In this document: positions 1 through 8,598 of the stretch, in pieces
Numbering within the stretch: position 1 is the stretch's first letter
How the letters are laid out: each line of letters starts with the position of its first letter
From: Myxococcus guangdongensis
Lineage (GTDB): Bacteria > Myxococcota > Myxococcia > Myxococcales > Myxococcaceae
Reading direction: 5' to 3'
Length of the DNA stretch: 64,000 bases
NCBI RefSeq assembly: GCF_024198255.1
Contig: NZ_JAJVKW010000018.1
Location: 62,001-126,000, forward strand
Program-made: the position numbers and the translations under genes
Notes under the pieces: model-generated
Seen by the model: only the letters and a program-made list of their open reading frames with translations
Database searches by the model: none
What the model was told of the DNA's origin: nothing

Positions 1-54
1 GCCGCCCTGGAGCACCTGCTGAACACCGTGGTGCGCGTCAAGCGCGCGTCGTGA
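1..54 (+). CDS. C-terminal tail of an unidentified protein (partial)
   Basis: The window opens inside an open frame that reads 17 codons (AALEHLLNTVVRVKRAS) and ends at a TGA. The rest of the gene lies outside the window, so no function can be given. It converges on the lipoprotein gene that ends 37 bases further on. Confidence 0.5.
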   Translation, partial: AALEHLLNTVVRVKRAS

Positions 55-90
55 CGCCCGAGTGGGCCCGAGGGCTGCCCTGCCCCGGGC

Positions 91-654
91 TCACTTCACC
101 CGGCGACCGGTGAAGCGGACCTTGTACGTGCACTCCTCCAGCTCCCTCGCGTCGATGCCCAGGCCCTCGAACGTGGTGCGCCGCACGTCGACGAAGCCCT
201 CGATGTCGTCGTCCTCCAGCGAGTCGTTGGCGATGTAGAAGCGCAGCACGTAGACGATGTTCGACTCACCGGCCACGGTCGATGGAGTGGAGCGGATGTC
301 CACGTATTGGAACGGCCCCTCCTCGGACCGCGTGCCCTGGAGGATGTCCGGCGCGTCGTCCTCGTCGAGCGTCGCCACGTCGCCCCGGTGCAGCGTGAAG
401 GAGACGTCGGGCACCTCGATGCTCGTGGCGCCGTACTTCTCGGCGCGCACCGTCCAGCGCTGCTGGAGCGCCAGGCCGGAGGCTCCGCTGGTGCCCGGCA
501 CCGCCACCGGCTCCTTCGCCGTCTTGTCGGTGCAGGCATAGGGCACGGCCGCCGCCTGGGCCGCGTCCAGCTCCACGTCATACGTCTCCTGCTCGAAGCC
601 GCCACAGCCCACCGCCAGCAGCGCCAGCGGCGCCGCCCATCTCATCGCGTTCAT
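91..654 (-). CDS. Lipoprotein of unknown function (187 aa)
   Basis: The N-terminus has two start-proximal residues, a short hydrophobic stretch and a lipobox (LLAVGC, Cys near residue 18), so the mature protein should be a lipidated envelope protein. The start is the ATG at 654, preceded by a GGAGAG ribosome site; the open frame extends far upstream, but that extension is an antisense shadow of the gene at 913-1905. The mature part has no motif I recognise. It looks like a small beta-rich domain with acidic patches (LDEDDAPD, SLEDDDIE). It is divergent from the hydrolase gene at 913, with about 260 bases between them. No function is proposed. Confidence 0.8.
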   Translation of the reverse strand: MNAMRWAAPLALLAVGCGGFEQETYDVELDAAQAAAVPYACTDKTAKEPVAVPGTSGASGLALQQRWTVRAEKYGATSIEVPDVSFTLHRGDVATLDEDDAPDILQGTRSEEGPFQYVDIRSTPSTVAGESNIVYVLRFYIANDSLEDDDIEGFVDVRRTTFEGLGIDARELEECTYKVRFTGRRVK

Positions 655-912
655 CGACTCTCCAGTTCCACGGGAGACCACCCTCGCCGGCCCCGGGCGT
701 CCGCCACCCCACCGGGCAGGCGGGCGCCTTTCTCCCGGACAGGAAAGCATGGCCCCCAGGGCGGGGAAACCCACGCAACCCTCGGGCCGGCGGGAGCTTC
801 CCGCACGGGAGGGGCGACTGTCTGTCAACCGTCCGAGGCGTGAGGAATCGGGGGCGCGCGGGCGGGCGGATGAGTAGCTTTGTGGCGTGCCCGGGACGGG
901 CACGGACCTCGT

Positions 913-1905
913 ATGCCCGACTCTTCGATTCGAATCGTCACGTACAACGTCCGCTACTTCGGCCACATGCTCCGGGGTCTGGCGAGCACCGTGGGCCCCA
1001 AGCGCCGGGTGGCCTTCGCCCTGGCCGGGCTGGACCCGCTGCCGGACGTGGTGTGCCTGCAGGAGGTGGAGACCACCTCGTTGCGCAGCACCATCGCCCA
1101 TCGCCCCAAGCTGCCCGGCGAGACGCAACTCATGGCCTTCATGGGGCGCATGGAGGAGACGTTCGCCGCGCAGGGGCGCGACATGCCCTACGAGGCGTTC
1201 TACTTCCGCGCGCACCACTACAAGCTGGGCGAGGTGTCGCTCTACACCACGGGGCTGGCGGTGCTCGTCAACAAGCGCACCCTCCAGGTGGACAAGCACA
1301 ACGTGGACTCGCCCATGTCCATCACCCACCACCACGTGCAGCGGCTCAAGGACCGCAAGCAGAGCCGCATCTGCGCGCACATGCGCCTGGTGCGCCGCGA
1401 GGACGGGCGGCCCTTCCACGTCTTCAACACCCACCTGAGCCTGCCCACGCCCTTCGCGCGCGAGTTCTGGTCCACCAAGGACAAGATGGGCTGCGGTGTG
1501 AACCAGCTCCACGAGGCGCGCAAGCTGGCGGACTTCGTGGGCAGCCTGCGCGCCGAGGAGCCGTTCATCGTCTGCGGGGACTTCAACTCGCCGCCGTCGT
1601 CCCCCGTGTTCCGCTACCTCACCGGGGATGTCGCCTTCACGTGCGCCCAGGCCGCCGTGGGGCAGATTGACCCGAGCGTGTCGCGGGGCTTCCCCACCGC
1701 GGGCTTCATGCACATGCGCATGCACCTGGACCACATGTTCTCCGGCGGCGGCGTGCGCTGGCTCGACACGGAGGAGACGCACCCGTTCGGCGACTTGAAG
1801 AGCCGCTTCCACGGACTGTCGGACCACATGCCCATCGTCGCGCGCTTCGCGCTGGATGCGCTCCCCGTCACGCTGCCCGTGCCCGGCGTTCCGAGCGTGG
1901 GCTGA
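913..1905 (+). CDS. Endonuclease/exonuclease/phosphatase (EEP) family hydrolase
   Basis: 330 residues with the ordered signatures of the EEP superfamily: an N-terminal TYNVRYFG strand, the metal-binding glutamate in VVCLQEVE (about residue 53), FNTHLS, CGDFNSPPSSP and a C-terminal SDHMPIVAR with the catalytic Asp-His pair. The family hydrolyses phosphodiester or phosphomonoester bonds in DNA, RNA or phospholipid headgroups. Sequence alone does not choose between nuclease, sphingomyelinase and inositol-phosphatase roles. There is no clear signal peptide, so it is probably cytoplasmic. The ATG at 913 was chosen because it directly precedes the conserved N-terminal strand; the upstream in-frame ATG at 880 would add 11 poorly conserved residues. 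It is convergent with the J-domain gene. Confidence 0.85.
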   Translation: MPDSSIRIVTYNVRYFGHMLRGLASTVGPKRRVAFALAGLDPLPDVVCLQEVETTSLRSTIAHRPKLPGETQLMAFMGRMEETFAAQGRDMPYEAFYFRAHHYKLGEVSLYTTGLAVLVNKRTLQVDKHNVDSPMSITHHHVQRLKDRKQSRICAHMRLVRREDGRPFHVFNTHLSLPTPFAREFWSTKDKMGCGVNQLHEARKLADFVGSLRAEEPFIVCGDFNSPPSSPVFRYLTGDVAFTCAQAAVGQIDPSVSRGFPTAGFMHMRMHLDHMFSGGGVRWLDTEETHPFGDLKSRFHGLSDHMPIVARFALDALPVTLPVPGVPSVG

Positions 1906-1949
1906 CCGCGCGGCTCGCGCCCGGGTGACGGGGTGGCCGCGGCGCGCCG

Positions 1950-2738
1950 CTACGACTCGAGCTCCTGCTCCACGCGCTCCCACGCCTCCAGGATTTCGCG
2001 CGTGCGGCGCTCGGCCAGCTCCCGGAACTCCGGCGCCAGGTGCGCCACCTTGTCCGGGTGATAGCCGGCGATGAGCGCGCGGAACGCCTTGCGCGCCTCG
2101 TCCCGGGACATGCCCCGCTCCAGCCCCAGCACTTCCCACGCGTCCTTGCGCACGGGTTCCTCGCTCCGCACCCGAGTGCCCCGGGGAGGCGTGGCCTCCG
2201 GGTCGTGAGCGCTACCGGCGTCCGAGGACTCCCGGGGCGCGCCGGTGCTGGCGGGACGACGCGGTGCGCGAGGCGCGGGCTCCGGGCGCTTCTTCCCCGG
2301 ACGGCGCGCGGGGTCCGGCGCGGGGATGCGCGGCTCCAGCCGACTCAGCGCGTCCTCGAGGAACCACAGGTCCTCGGCGGGCAGGCCGTGCTTGCGCACC
2401 ACCTGGCGCGGCTGGCCATCCACCAGCAGCAGGTAGCCCGTGGTGACGGCATACGCGTCATCCTTGCTGTCGGGGTGCAGCTTGTCGCCCAAATCCCCCA
2501 ACGGGTCCCTCCACATGCCGTCCGGGGTGCCCTCGTCCGCCACCAGCACCTGCGTCAACACGCGGCCGTGGAGGAACTCCAGCGTGGCGAAGGGCTCGCG
2601 CGCCTCGGGGGAGCGCATGGCCACGCCATGACGCACGCCCGTCACCAGCAACACCCCTCGCGTCCCGTCCACATGGGCGAAGAGCTGCTCGCGCACCCGC
2701 TTGTCCGAATAGAAGAGGACGAACTGCACGGTGGACAA
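1950..2738 (-). CDS. J-domain (DnaJ-like) protein with a C-terminal J domain
   Basis: 262 residues. The last 65 or so form a J domain: DAWEVLGLERGMSRDEARKA, then GYHPDKVAHL with the HPD tripeptide that stimulates DnaK/Hsp70 ATPase. Canonical DnaJ carries this domain at the N-terminus; here it is at the C-terminus behind a roughly 130-residue globular region and a Pro/Arg-rich linker (about residues 140-190). The N-terminal region, which starts with FVLFYSDKRVREQ, is not a domain I recognise and probably selects the client. The first in-frame start is a TTG at 2738; a GTG at 2729 is an equally good choice and neither has a strong ribosome site. It is divergent from the M1 peptidase gene, so the 130 bases between them probably hold both promoters. 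Confidence 0.85.
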   Translation of the reverse strand: MSTVQFVLFYSDKRVREQLFAHVDGTRGVLLVTGVRHGVAMRSPEAREPFATLEFLHGRVLTQVLVADEGTPDGMWRDPLGDLGDKLHPDSKDDAYAVTTGYLLLVDGQPRQVVRKHGLPAEDLWFLEDALSRLEPRIPAPDPARRPGKKRPEPAPRAPRRPASTGAPRESSDAGSAHDPEATPPRGTRVRSEEPVRKDAWEVLGLERGMSRDEARKAFRALIAGYHPDKVAHLAPEFRELAERRTREILEAWERVEQELES

Positions 2739-2865
2739 CGTAGTCCGTCCCGCGCCGTCCAGACAGGCGTTATGTCCTGACGCGGCAAGAGGGTGCAGGG
2801 CGGAACAATGCGGCGAAACACCGGCTCGACGGTTTCGCGCGCTTGGGAAAGAGTCATCCCCGCAT

Positions 2866-5499
2866 ATGCGCTGCTGCCACCGTCACTCCTCCGAGCCCGC
2901 CCTCCCCCAGTCCCGCGCCTTCAGCCTCCCCGGCGCCACCGAGCACTACGCCGCGGAGCGCCCCCTGCGCGCCGAGCACGTGCGCATCCAACTGGAGCTC
3001 GACTTCGAGCAAGGCCGCGTCACCGGCGTCTGCACCACCCGTGTGTCCGCCGTGCGGCTGTCCTCCACCCTCACCTTCGACGCGGTGGACCTGGACGTCT
3101 CGCGCGTCCTCGTCGACGAGCGCCCCGTGCGCTTCGTCAACTCCGGCTCCCACGTGCGCGTGGAGCTGTCCGCGCCGCTGCCGCCCGGCCAGGCCGCGGA
3201 GGTGGCCATCCACTACACCGCCCGCCCGCGCCGGGGCCTCTACTTCTGGGGCCCGGAGGCCGCCTACCCGGACCGGCCCCGCCAGGCCTGGACCCAGAAC
3301 CAGGACACCGACGCGCGCCACTGGTTCCCCTGTCTGGACACGCCCGCGCAGAAGGCCACCTCGGAGCTCATCGCCACCTTCCCCGAGGGCCTCACCGCGC
3401 TCTCCAACGGCGTGCTCGTCTCCGACACCGTGCAGGACCAGCGGCGCACCCAGCACTACCGCATGGAGCAGCCGCACGCGCCCTACCTCGTCACCCTCGC
3501 GGTGGGCGACTTCGAGGAGCTCACCGACACCGCGGGCACCGTCCCGCTGCGCTACCTCTTCCCGCGCGGACGCCGCGAGGACGCGCTGCGGTGCGTGCGG
3601 CGCACCCCGGAGATGGTGCGCGTGTTCCAGGAGGCCACCGGCGAGCCCTACCCGTGGAGCGGCTACGCGCAGGTGTTCCTCACCGAGTTCATCTTCGGCG
3701 GCATGGAGAACACCACCGCCACCAGCCTCACCGACTCCGTCCTCCACGACGCGCGCGCGCACGCGGACTACAACGCGGAGCCGCTCATCTCCCACGAGCT
3801 GGCGCACCAGTGGTTCGGTGACTTGCTCACCTGCCGCGACTGGCCCCACGGCTGGCTCAACGAGGGCTTCGCCACCTGGTTCGAGGTGCTGTGGAAGGAG
3901 CGCGCGGACGGCCAGGACGAGGCCGACCAGCACCGGCTCGCGGACCTGGAGGCCTACCTGGGCGAGGTGAAGGAGCGCTACGCGCGGCCCATCGTCTCGC
4001 GCCGCTTCCACGCCCCGCTGGACGTCTTCGACCGGCACCTTTATGAGAAGGGCGGCCTGGTCCTCCACGAGCTGCGCCGCCGCCTGGGCGACGAGCTGTT
4101 CTTCCGCGGCCTGCGCCACTACGTCTCGCGTCACCGGCACGGCTCGGTGGAGACGGTGGACCTGTCGCGCGCCTTCGAGCAGGCCACCGGCCACAACCTG
4201 GACGCCTTCTTCGACCAGTACGTCTTCGCCCCCGGCCACCCGGAGCTCAAGGTGGAGGTGCGCCACGAGGCCGAGGAGGGCCGGCTGCGCCTCAAGGTGC
4301 GCCAGACGCAGCGCACCGACGCGGGCACGCCCCTGTTCCGCCTGCCGCTGGACGTCGTCATCACCGTCGAGGGCAAGGACACCCGCCACCGGCTGGAGGT
4401 GACGGACGCGGAGCACTTCTTCCACCTGCCCTGCCCCACCGCGCCCTCGCAGGTGCGCGTGGACCCGCGCCGCGACGTGCTGGGCACGCTGGACGTGGAC
4501 AAGGCCGTGGGCCTCTGGCTGGAGGAGCTGCGCGCCGCGCCCGAGTCCCGCGCGCGCACCGAGGCCGCCCACGCGCTGGGCCGCGACGGAGGCCACCGCG
4601 CCGTGGAGACGCTGGGCACCGCGCTCGCGGACTCACGCCTGTTCTGGGGCACCCGCGCCGCGTGCGCCAGGGCCCTGGGCCGCATCCGAACTCCGGAGGC
4701 CCGCGCCCGACTGCTCGCGAGCCTGCGCGCCGAGCACCCGCGCGTGCGCCGCGCCGTCGTCGCCGCGCTGGGGGAGTTCCGCCGCGACGCGGAGGTCATC
4801 GCGCTGCTGCGCTCGCTCCTGCAATCCGGAGACACCAGCTACTTCGTGGAGGCGGAGGCCGCGCGCAGCTACGGCAAGCTGCGCGCCGCCGATGCGCTGA
4901 CGGTGCTGGAGACCACCTCCACGCGCCCGTCCTTCCAGAACGCCATCGCCGTGGGCGCCATGGACGGGCTCGCCGAGTCGCAGGACCCGGCCGCCTTCGC
5001 CCTGGTGGAGGCGCGCACCGCGTACGGCCAGCCCGCGTTCCTGCGCCGCGCGGCCACGCAGGCCGTGGCCCGACTGGCGGAGGTGGCGGGCCGTCAGCGC
5101 GAGGCGGTGGACCTGCTGACGGAGCTCTTGCGAGACCCGATGTTCCGCGTGCAGATGGGCGTCTTCGAGGCCGCGAGGACCTTGGGGGACCGGCGCATCA
5201 TCCCCGCGCTGGAGGGCACGCCGCTCAGCGACGCCCGCGCCCGTCGCGCCGCGCGCGAGACCGTGCGAGCGCTGCGCGAGGGCGAGCCCCAGGCGCGTGA
5301 GCTGGCGTCGTTGCGCGAGGAGGTGGACGCGCTGAAGGAGGCCACGCGCGCGATGCGCGAGAAGCTGGAGGGGCTCTCCCTGGCGAAGCCTCTCCCGACG
5401 CCCACGTCGAAGGTCTCCGCCCCGAAGTCCGCGCGAGGCAAGCAGTCCTCCACACGCGAGAAGGCGAGCAAGCGTCCCGCCGGCAAGCGTCGACGCTGA
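2866..5499 (+). CDS. M1-family zinc aminopeptidase with C-terminal HEAT-like repeats
   Basis: 877 residues. The GGMEN exopeptidase motif and the gluzincin signature HELAH-x18-E (His310, Glu311, His314, Glu333) mark an M1 aminopeptidase that removes N-terminal residues from peptides. The first 200 residues match the N-terminal beta-saddle of the family. Beyond the catalytic domain, about residues 550-800 carry repeated helical units rich in EARARL/AALGEF patterns, typical of HEAT/PBS-lyase repeats, and the last 70 residues are a basic, coiled-coil-like tail (REEVDALKEATRAMREKLEG, then Lys/Arg-rich). There is no signal peptide, so it is probably cytoplasmic. The ATG at 2866 starts just before the conserved region, with GGAAAGAG upstream. 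An open frame continues 45 codons further upstream, but it would overlap the start of the divergent J-domain gene. Confidence 0.92.
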   Translation: MRCCHRHSSEPALPQSRAFSLPGATEHYAAERPLRAEHVRIQLELDFEQGRVTGVCTTRVSAVRLSSTLTFDAVDLDVSRVLVDERPVRFVNSGSHVRVELSAPLPPGQAAEVAIHYTARPRRGLYFWGPEAAYPDRPRQAWTQNQDTDARHWFPCLDTPAQKATSELIATFPEGLTALSNGVLVSDTVQDQRRTQHYRMEQPHAPYLVTLAVGDFEELTDTAGTVPLRYLFPRGRREDALRCVRRTPEMVRVFQEATGEPYPWSGYAQVFLTEFIFGGMENTTATSLTDSVLHDARAHADYNAEPLISHELAHQWFGDLLTCRDWPHGWLNEGFATWFEVLWKERADGQDEADQHRLADLEAYLGEVKERYARPIVSRRFHAPLDVFDRHLYEKGGLVLHELRRRLGDELFFRGLRHYVSRHRHGSVETVDLSRAFEQATGHNLDAFFDQYVFAPGHPELKVEVRHEAEEGRLRLKVRQTQRTDAGTPLFRLPLDVVITVEGKDTRHRLEVTDAEHFFHLPCPTAPSQVRVDPRRDVLGTLDVDKAVGLWLEELRAAPESRARTEAAHALGRDGGHRAVETLGTALADSRLFWGTRAACARALGRIRTPEARARLLASLRAEHPRVRRAVVAALGEFRRDAEVIALLRSLLQSGDTSYFVEAEAARSYGKLRAADALTVLETTSTRPSFQNAIAVGAMDGLAESQDPAAFALVEARTAYGQPAFLRRAATQAVARLAEVAGRQREAVDLLTELLRDPMFRVQMGVFEAARTLGDRRIIPALEGTPLSDARARRAARETVRALREGEPQARELASLREEVDALKEATRAMREKLEGLSLAKPLPTPTSKVSAPKSARGKQSSTREKASKRPAGKRRR

Positions 5500-5653
5500 G
5501 CGTCCAGGCGCGCCGGGCTCACGCGACGGCGCGCCCGAGGCCCTTCGTGGCTACCTGTAAGGCACCACGGGACGAGCCCCTCCGCGGGGCCACGCCCATG
5601 GCGCGCGTTGGCGGCCCGCGTCTCTGCGTCCGACGACGGGCGCAGGGGACGAC

Positions 5654-7585
5654 ATGGCCGGAGCCAACGAGGAGCTCAGTGCCTGGCTGGACGCCGCGGT
5701 CGACCCGTGGGTCGCTTGCGATGCCCACGAGCGCGTATACCTCATCAATCGCGCCGCGGAGCGCCTGCTCGGCTGGACGCGCGAGGAGCTCCGGGGCCGC
5801 CCCGTGGCCGAGCTCTTCCCGAAGCGCCTGCGGCACCACGGCGACCAGAGCCTGGTGCGCTACCTGCTCTCGCGCAGGCAGGCGCTCGGAGGGCGGCCCA
5901 CGAAGGTGCTCGCGCGACGGCGCGACGGCGTGGAGGTGCTGGTGGAGCTCACGGTGGGGACCTCGGGCGAGGGCGAGGATGAGCGCATCGTCCTCAGCCT
6001 CCGGCGCATGCACGAGGTCATCGACACCCTCCACGAACCCCTGGAGCACCCTCGTGATGACGGCGAGGTGAGGCGGACCAGCGGGGACGACCTCTATCGC
6101 CTCGTCGTGGAGAACGCGCCGCTGGGCATCTTCCACTACGACACCACGCCCGTCATCACCGCCTGCAACGAGCGGCTGGCCGCCATCGTCGGTACGCCCA
6201 AGCGCGTGGTGGTGGGGCTCAACCTCATGTCCCTGCGCGACGAGCAGCTCATGGCATGCGTGCGCGAGACGCTCGCGGGCCACAGCGCGGACTACGTGGG
6301 GGACTACGCCTCCGTCACCAGCCACAAGGTGACGCCCGTCCATATCCGCTTCGCCCCTTGCTACAATGACGCGGGCCACGTGGAGGGCGGCGTGGGCCTG
6401 GTCGAGGACGTCTCCGAGCGCCGCCGCGCCGAGCGCCAGCGCGACGAGAACCTGGCCCTGCTCATCACCCTGTTCGAGACCGCGCCCGTGGCCCTGGGGT
6501 TCCTCGACGCGCAGCTGCGCTACGTGCGCGTCAACAGCCGGCTGGCGCGCATCAACGCCCTCCCCCCCGAGGCCCACCTGGGGCGCACGCCCTACGAAGT
6601 GCTGGGTGAGGGCGGCCGCGTCGCGGAGGCCATGCTCCGGCACGTGCTGGACACCGGCGAGCCCGTGGTGGACCAGGAGGTGGACACCCAGGCCGTGGGC
6701 TATCCCGGCCCCCGGCGGCTGCTCACGGGGAGCTGCTACCCGGTGCGCGCGCCGGACGGACACCTGTTGGGCGTGGGCGTGCTGGTGGAGGACATCACCC
6801 AGCGGAGGCTCGCCGAGGAGGAGCGCGAGCGGCTGTACCGCGAGGCGCGTGAAGCCATCCGCGTGCGCGACGACTTCCTGTCCATCGCCTCGCACGAGCT
6901 GAAGACGCCGCTGACACCGCTCAGCCTCCGGCTGGCCACGCTGGAGCGCAGGCTCGAGCGCGGCGAGAGCGTGGACCCCACCACGCTGCGCCACGCGCGC
7001 CAGCACCTCTTGCGCATGACAGGGCTCATCAACGACTTGCTGGACGCGTCCCGCATCGAGGCGGGCCGGCTGGCGCTGCATCCCCAGGCCACGCGCCTGG
7101 ACAGCCTGGTGGAGCACGTGCTGCAGGCGATGGAGGCGCAGCGCGGTGGACACGAGCTGCGCTACGAGCGGCCCGAGCGCGACGTGCAGGTGTTCGCGGA
7201 CCCGTACCGGCTGGAGCAGGTGGTCACCAACCTGGTGGAGAACGCCCTCAAGTACAGCCCCGACGGCGGCATCATCCACATCAAGCTGGAGACGCGTGGG
7301 GAGCTGGCGCTGCTGTCGGTGAAGGACCCGGGCATCGGCATCCCCGAGGACCAGCAGAAGCTCCTCTTCGAGCGCTACTTCCGCGCGCGCAACGTGTCCT
7401 CGCGCTCGTACGGCGGGCTGGGCCTGGGCCTGTACATCAGCCGCGACATCGTCGAGCGCCACGGCGGCCGCATCTGGGTCGAGAGTCAGGTGGGAGAAGG
7501 GGCCACCTTCCACGTCGCCCTCCCGTTGTTGACGGGCGCCGCCGCTCACCCGCCCGCTTCCCAGCCGGAGCGCCACGTCCACTGA
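5654..7585 (+). CDS. Soluble PAS-domain sensor histidine kinase
   Basis: 643 residues and no membrane segment. Three PAS-like sensor domains are visible: about residues 8-120, 140-260 (ending GGVGLVEDVSERRRAERQRDE) and 270-395 (ending GVGVLVEDITQRRLAEEE). A HisKA dimerisation helix follows with the phospho-acceptor SHELKTPLTPL (His414), then a HATPase domain with the N box (NLVENALKYSPDGG), DPGIGIPEDQQ, the F box and GLGLGLYISRDIVERHGG. It should autophosphorylate in response to a cytoplasmic or diffusible signal and pass the phosphate to a response regulator. No regulator gene lies beside it, so it is an orphan kinase, which is common in myxobacteria. The ATG at 5654 follows a CAGGGGAC ribosome site. 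Confidence 0.93.
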   Translation: MAGANEELSAWLDAAVDPWVACDAHERVYLINRAAERLLGWTREELRGRPVAELFPKRLRHHGDQSLVRYLLSRRQALGGRPTKVLARRRDGVEVLVELTVGTSGEGEDERIVLSLRRMHEVIDTLHEPLEHPRDDGEVRRTSGDDLYRLVVENAPLGIFHYDTTPVITACNERLAAIVGTPKRVVVGLNLMSLRDEQLMACVRETLAGHSADYVGDYASVTSHKVTPVHIRFAPCYNDAGHVEGGVGLVEDVSERRRAERQRDENLALLITLFETAPVALGFLDAQLRYVRVNSRLARINALPPEAHLGRTPYEVLGEGGRVAEAMLRHVLDTGEPVVDQEVDTQAVGYPGPRRLLTGSCYPVRAPDGHLLGVGVLVEDITQRRLAEEERERLYREAREAIRVRDDFLSIASHELKTPLTPLSLRLATLERRLERGESVDPTTLRHARQHLLRMTGLINDLLDASRIEAGRLALHPQATRLDSLVEHVLQAMEAQRGGHELRYERPERDVQVFADPYRLEQVVTNLVENALKYSPDGGIIHIKLETRGELALLSVKDPGIGIPEDQQKLLFERYFRARNVSSRSYGGLGLGLYISRDIVERHGGRIWVESQVGEGATFHVALPLLTGAAAHPPASQPERHVH

Positions 7586-7657
7586 AGCTCCGCCACCCCC
7601 GCTCCCGAAAGAACTACAGCCCCCGGTGTCCACCACTTCGCATCCGGTGGGCGCCAG

Positions 7658-7676
7658 CACCTGGATTCAGGTGTTT
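7658..7676 (+). terminator. Weak hairpin with a short T-run after the kinase gene
   Basis: A perfect inverted repeat, CACCTG-GATT-CAGGTG, is followed by TTT about 75 bases past the kinase stop. The stem is short and the U-tract poor, so termination here is only plausible. Confidence 0.35.
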
Positions 7677-7741
7677 CAGACGCTGGCACGAGGGCTGCTT
7701 TTCATCCCGGCAGAGAAGTCGAACCCGAGAGGAGCAGGCAC

Positions 7742-7909
7742 ATGACGACGGAAACTCCGGCTTGGACTCGCGACAATGACGGTTGGTTGGTTCGCGTGAA
7801 GGTGGCGGGGCGCATCCAGGAGGTCCGCTGCACCACGGAGGGACAGGCGCGCTACATGGCGGGCGTGCTGGCCCTCAATCCGCCTCCTCCTTCGAAGCTG
7901 CGTCACTGA
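7742..7909 (+). CDS. Small protein of unknown function (55 aa)
   Basis: This is a 56-codon open frame with a very good ribosome site (GAGAGGAGCAGGCAC just before ATG). The product begins MTTETPAWTRDNDGWLVRVK, continues with a short basic/aromatic beta-like segment (VRVKVAGRIQEVRCTTEG) and ends with a PPPPSKLRH tail. Codon use has the strong third-position G/C of its neighbours. The stop codon overlaps the stop region of the convergent lipoprotein gene by 7 bases. No signal peptide or membrane segment is visible and I do not recognise the family. Confidence 0.65.
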   Translation: MTTETPAWTRDNDGWLVRVKVAGRIQEVRCTTEGQARYMAGVLALNPPPPSKLRH

Positions 7910-8511
7910 ATGGGGGCGACGCCCGGCACGGACGGGCTGATGAGGTAGTGGTCGAGCTGCGCAAAGTTGTTGTACGCGACCTTCCACGCGCCCTCGGCCA
8001 CACCCGGCCGGGGGATGAGCGGGCCTCCGACCTGGCCGCTGGTGCCCCAGGTGAAGCCCATGTCGATGCCGGAGGACGTCTCCAGCACGGTGATGTCGGT
8101 GGCGAGCTGGCTGTTGAGGCGGCGCAGCTCCGGCTTCGCGCCGGACACCCAGAAGATGAGCCGCTGGGCGCGCACGTCGAAGCCGAAGGCGTAGAAGGCG
8201 TTGGCGTCGTTCGGGTCCGTGACGATGACGGTGTACGCGCTGAGCAGCGAGGTGCTGTTGGGGAACATCGGCGTGCCGCTGGGGATGCTGGACAGCGCCG
8301 TGGGCGCGGTGGGGACGCCCCACGGCGTGCCGGGGATGGTGGTGCCCGGGCAGTAGTTGGGAATCGGCGGAGGCGGCAGCACGGCCTGCTGCGAGACGGA
8401 GCCCAAGGACTCCAGCGTCTCGGGCGGGGCCTGGTCGATGGGGTCGACGCCGCACGCGGCGAAGGTGGACAGCGTGACGAGGCACAGCAGCGCGGAACGG
8501 AGCGTCTTCAT
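7903..8511 (-). CDS. Lipoprotein of unknown function (202 aa)
   Basis: The N-terminus MKTLRSALLCLVTLSTFAAC is a type II signal peptide with a lipobox ending at Cys20. A Gln/Pro-rich linker (QQAVLPPPPIPNY) leads into a domain of about 160 residues with no motif known to me. The ATG at 8511 has GAGGAA upstream; an in-frame GTG 10 codons earlier has none. It lies downstream of the sigma/CHAT operon on the same strand, about 90 bases after the CHAT gene ends, so it may be read from the same transcript as an envelope component. Confidence 0.8.
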   Translation of the reverse strand: MKTLRSALLCLVTLSTFAACGVDPIDQAPPETLESLGSVSQQAVLPPPPIPNYCPGTTIPGTPWGVPTAPTALSSIPSGTPMFPNSTSLLSAYTVIVTDPNDANAFYAFGFDVRAQRLIFWVSGAKPELRRLNSQLATDITVLETSSGIDMGFTWGTSGQVGGPLIPRPGVAEGAWKVAYNNFAQLDHYLISPSVPGVAPIQ

Positions 8512-8598
8512 GGGCGTGGTTTCCTCGGTGTGAAGTGACACGTGGAGCGTGCTCGGCCCGAAGGAGCCGAGGTGAGGGACGGACGGCGGTGACGGGGG

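Noticed and set aside
91..2139. Long minus-strand open frame (682 codons)
   Set aside because: Only its last 187 codons form the lipoprotein; the rest is antisense to the EEP hydrolase and reads as Arg/Ala/His-rich low complexity.
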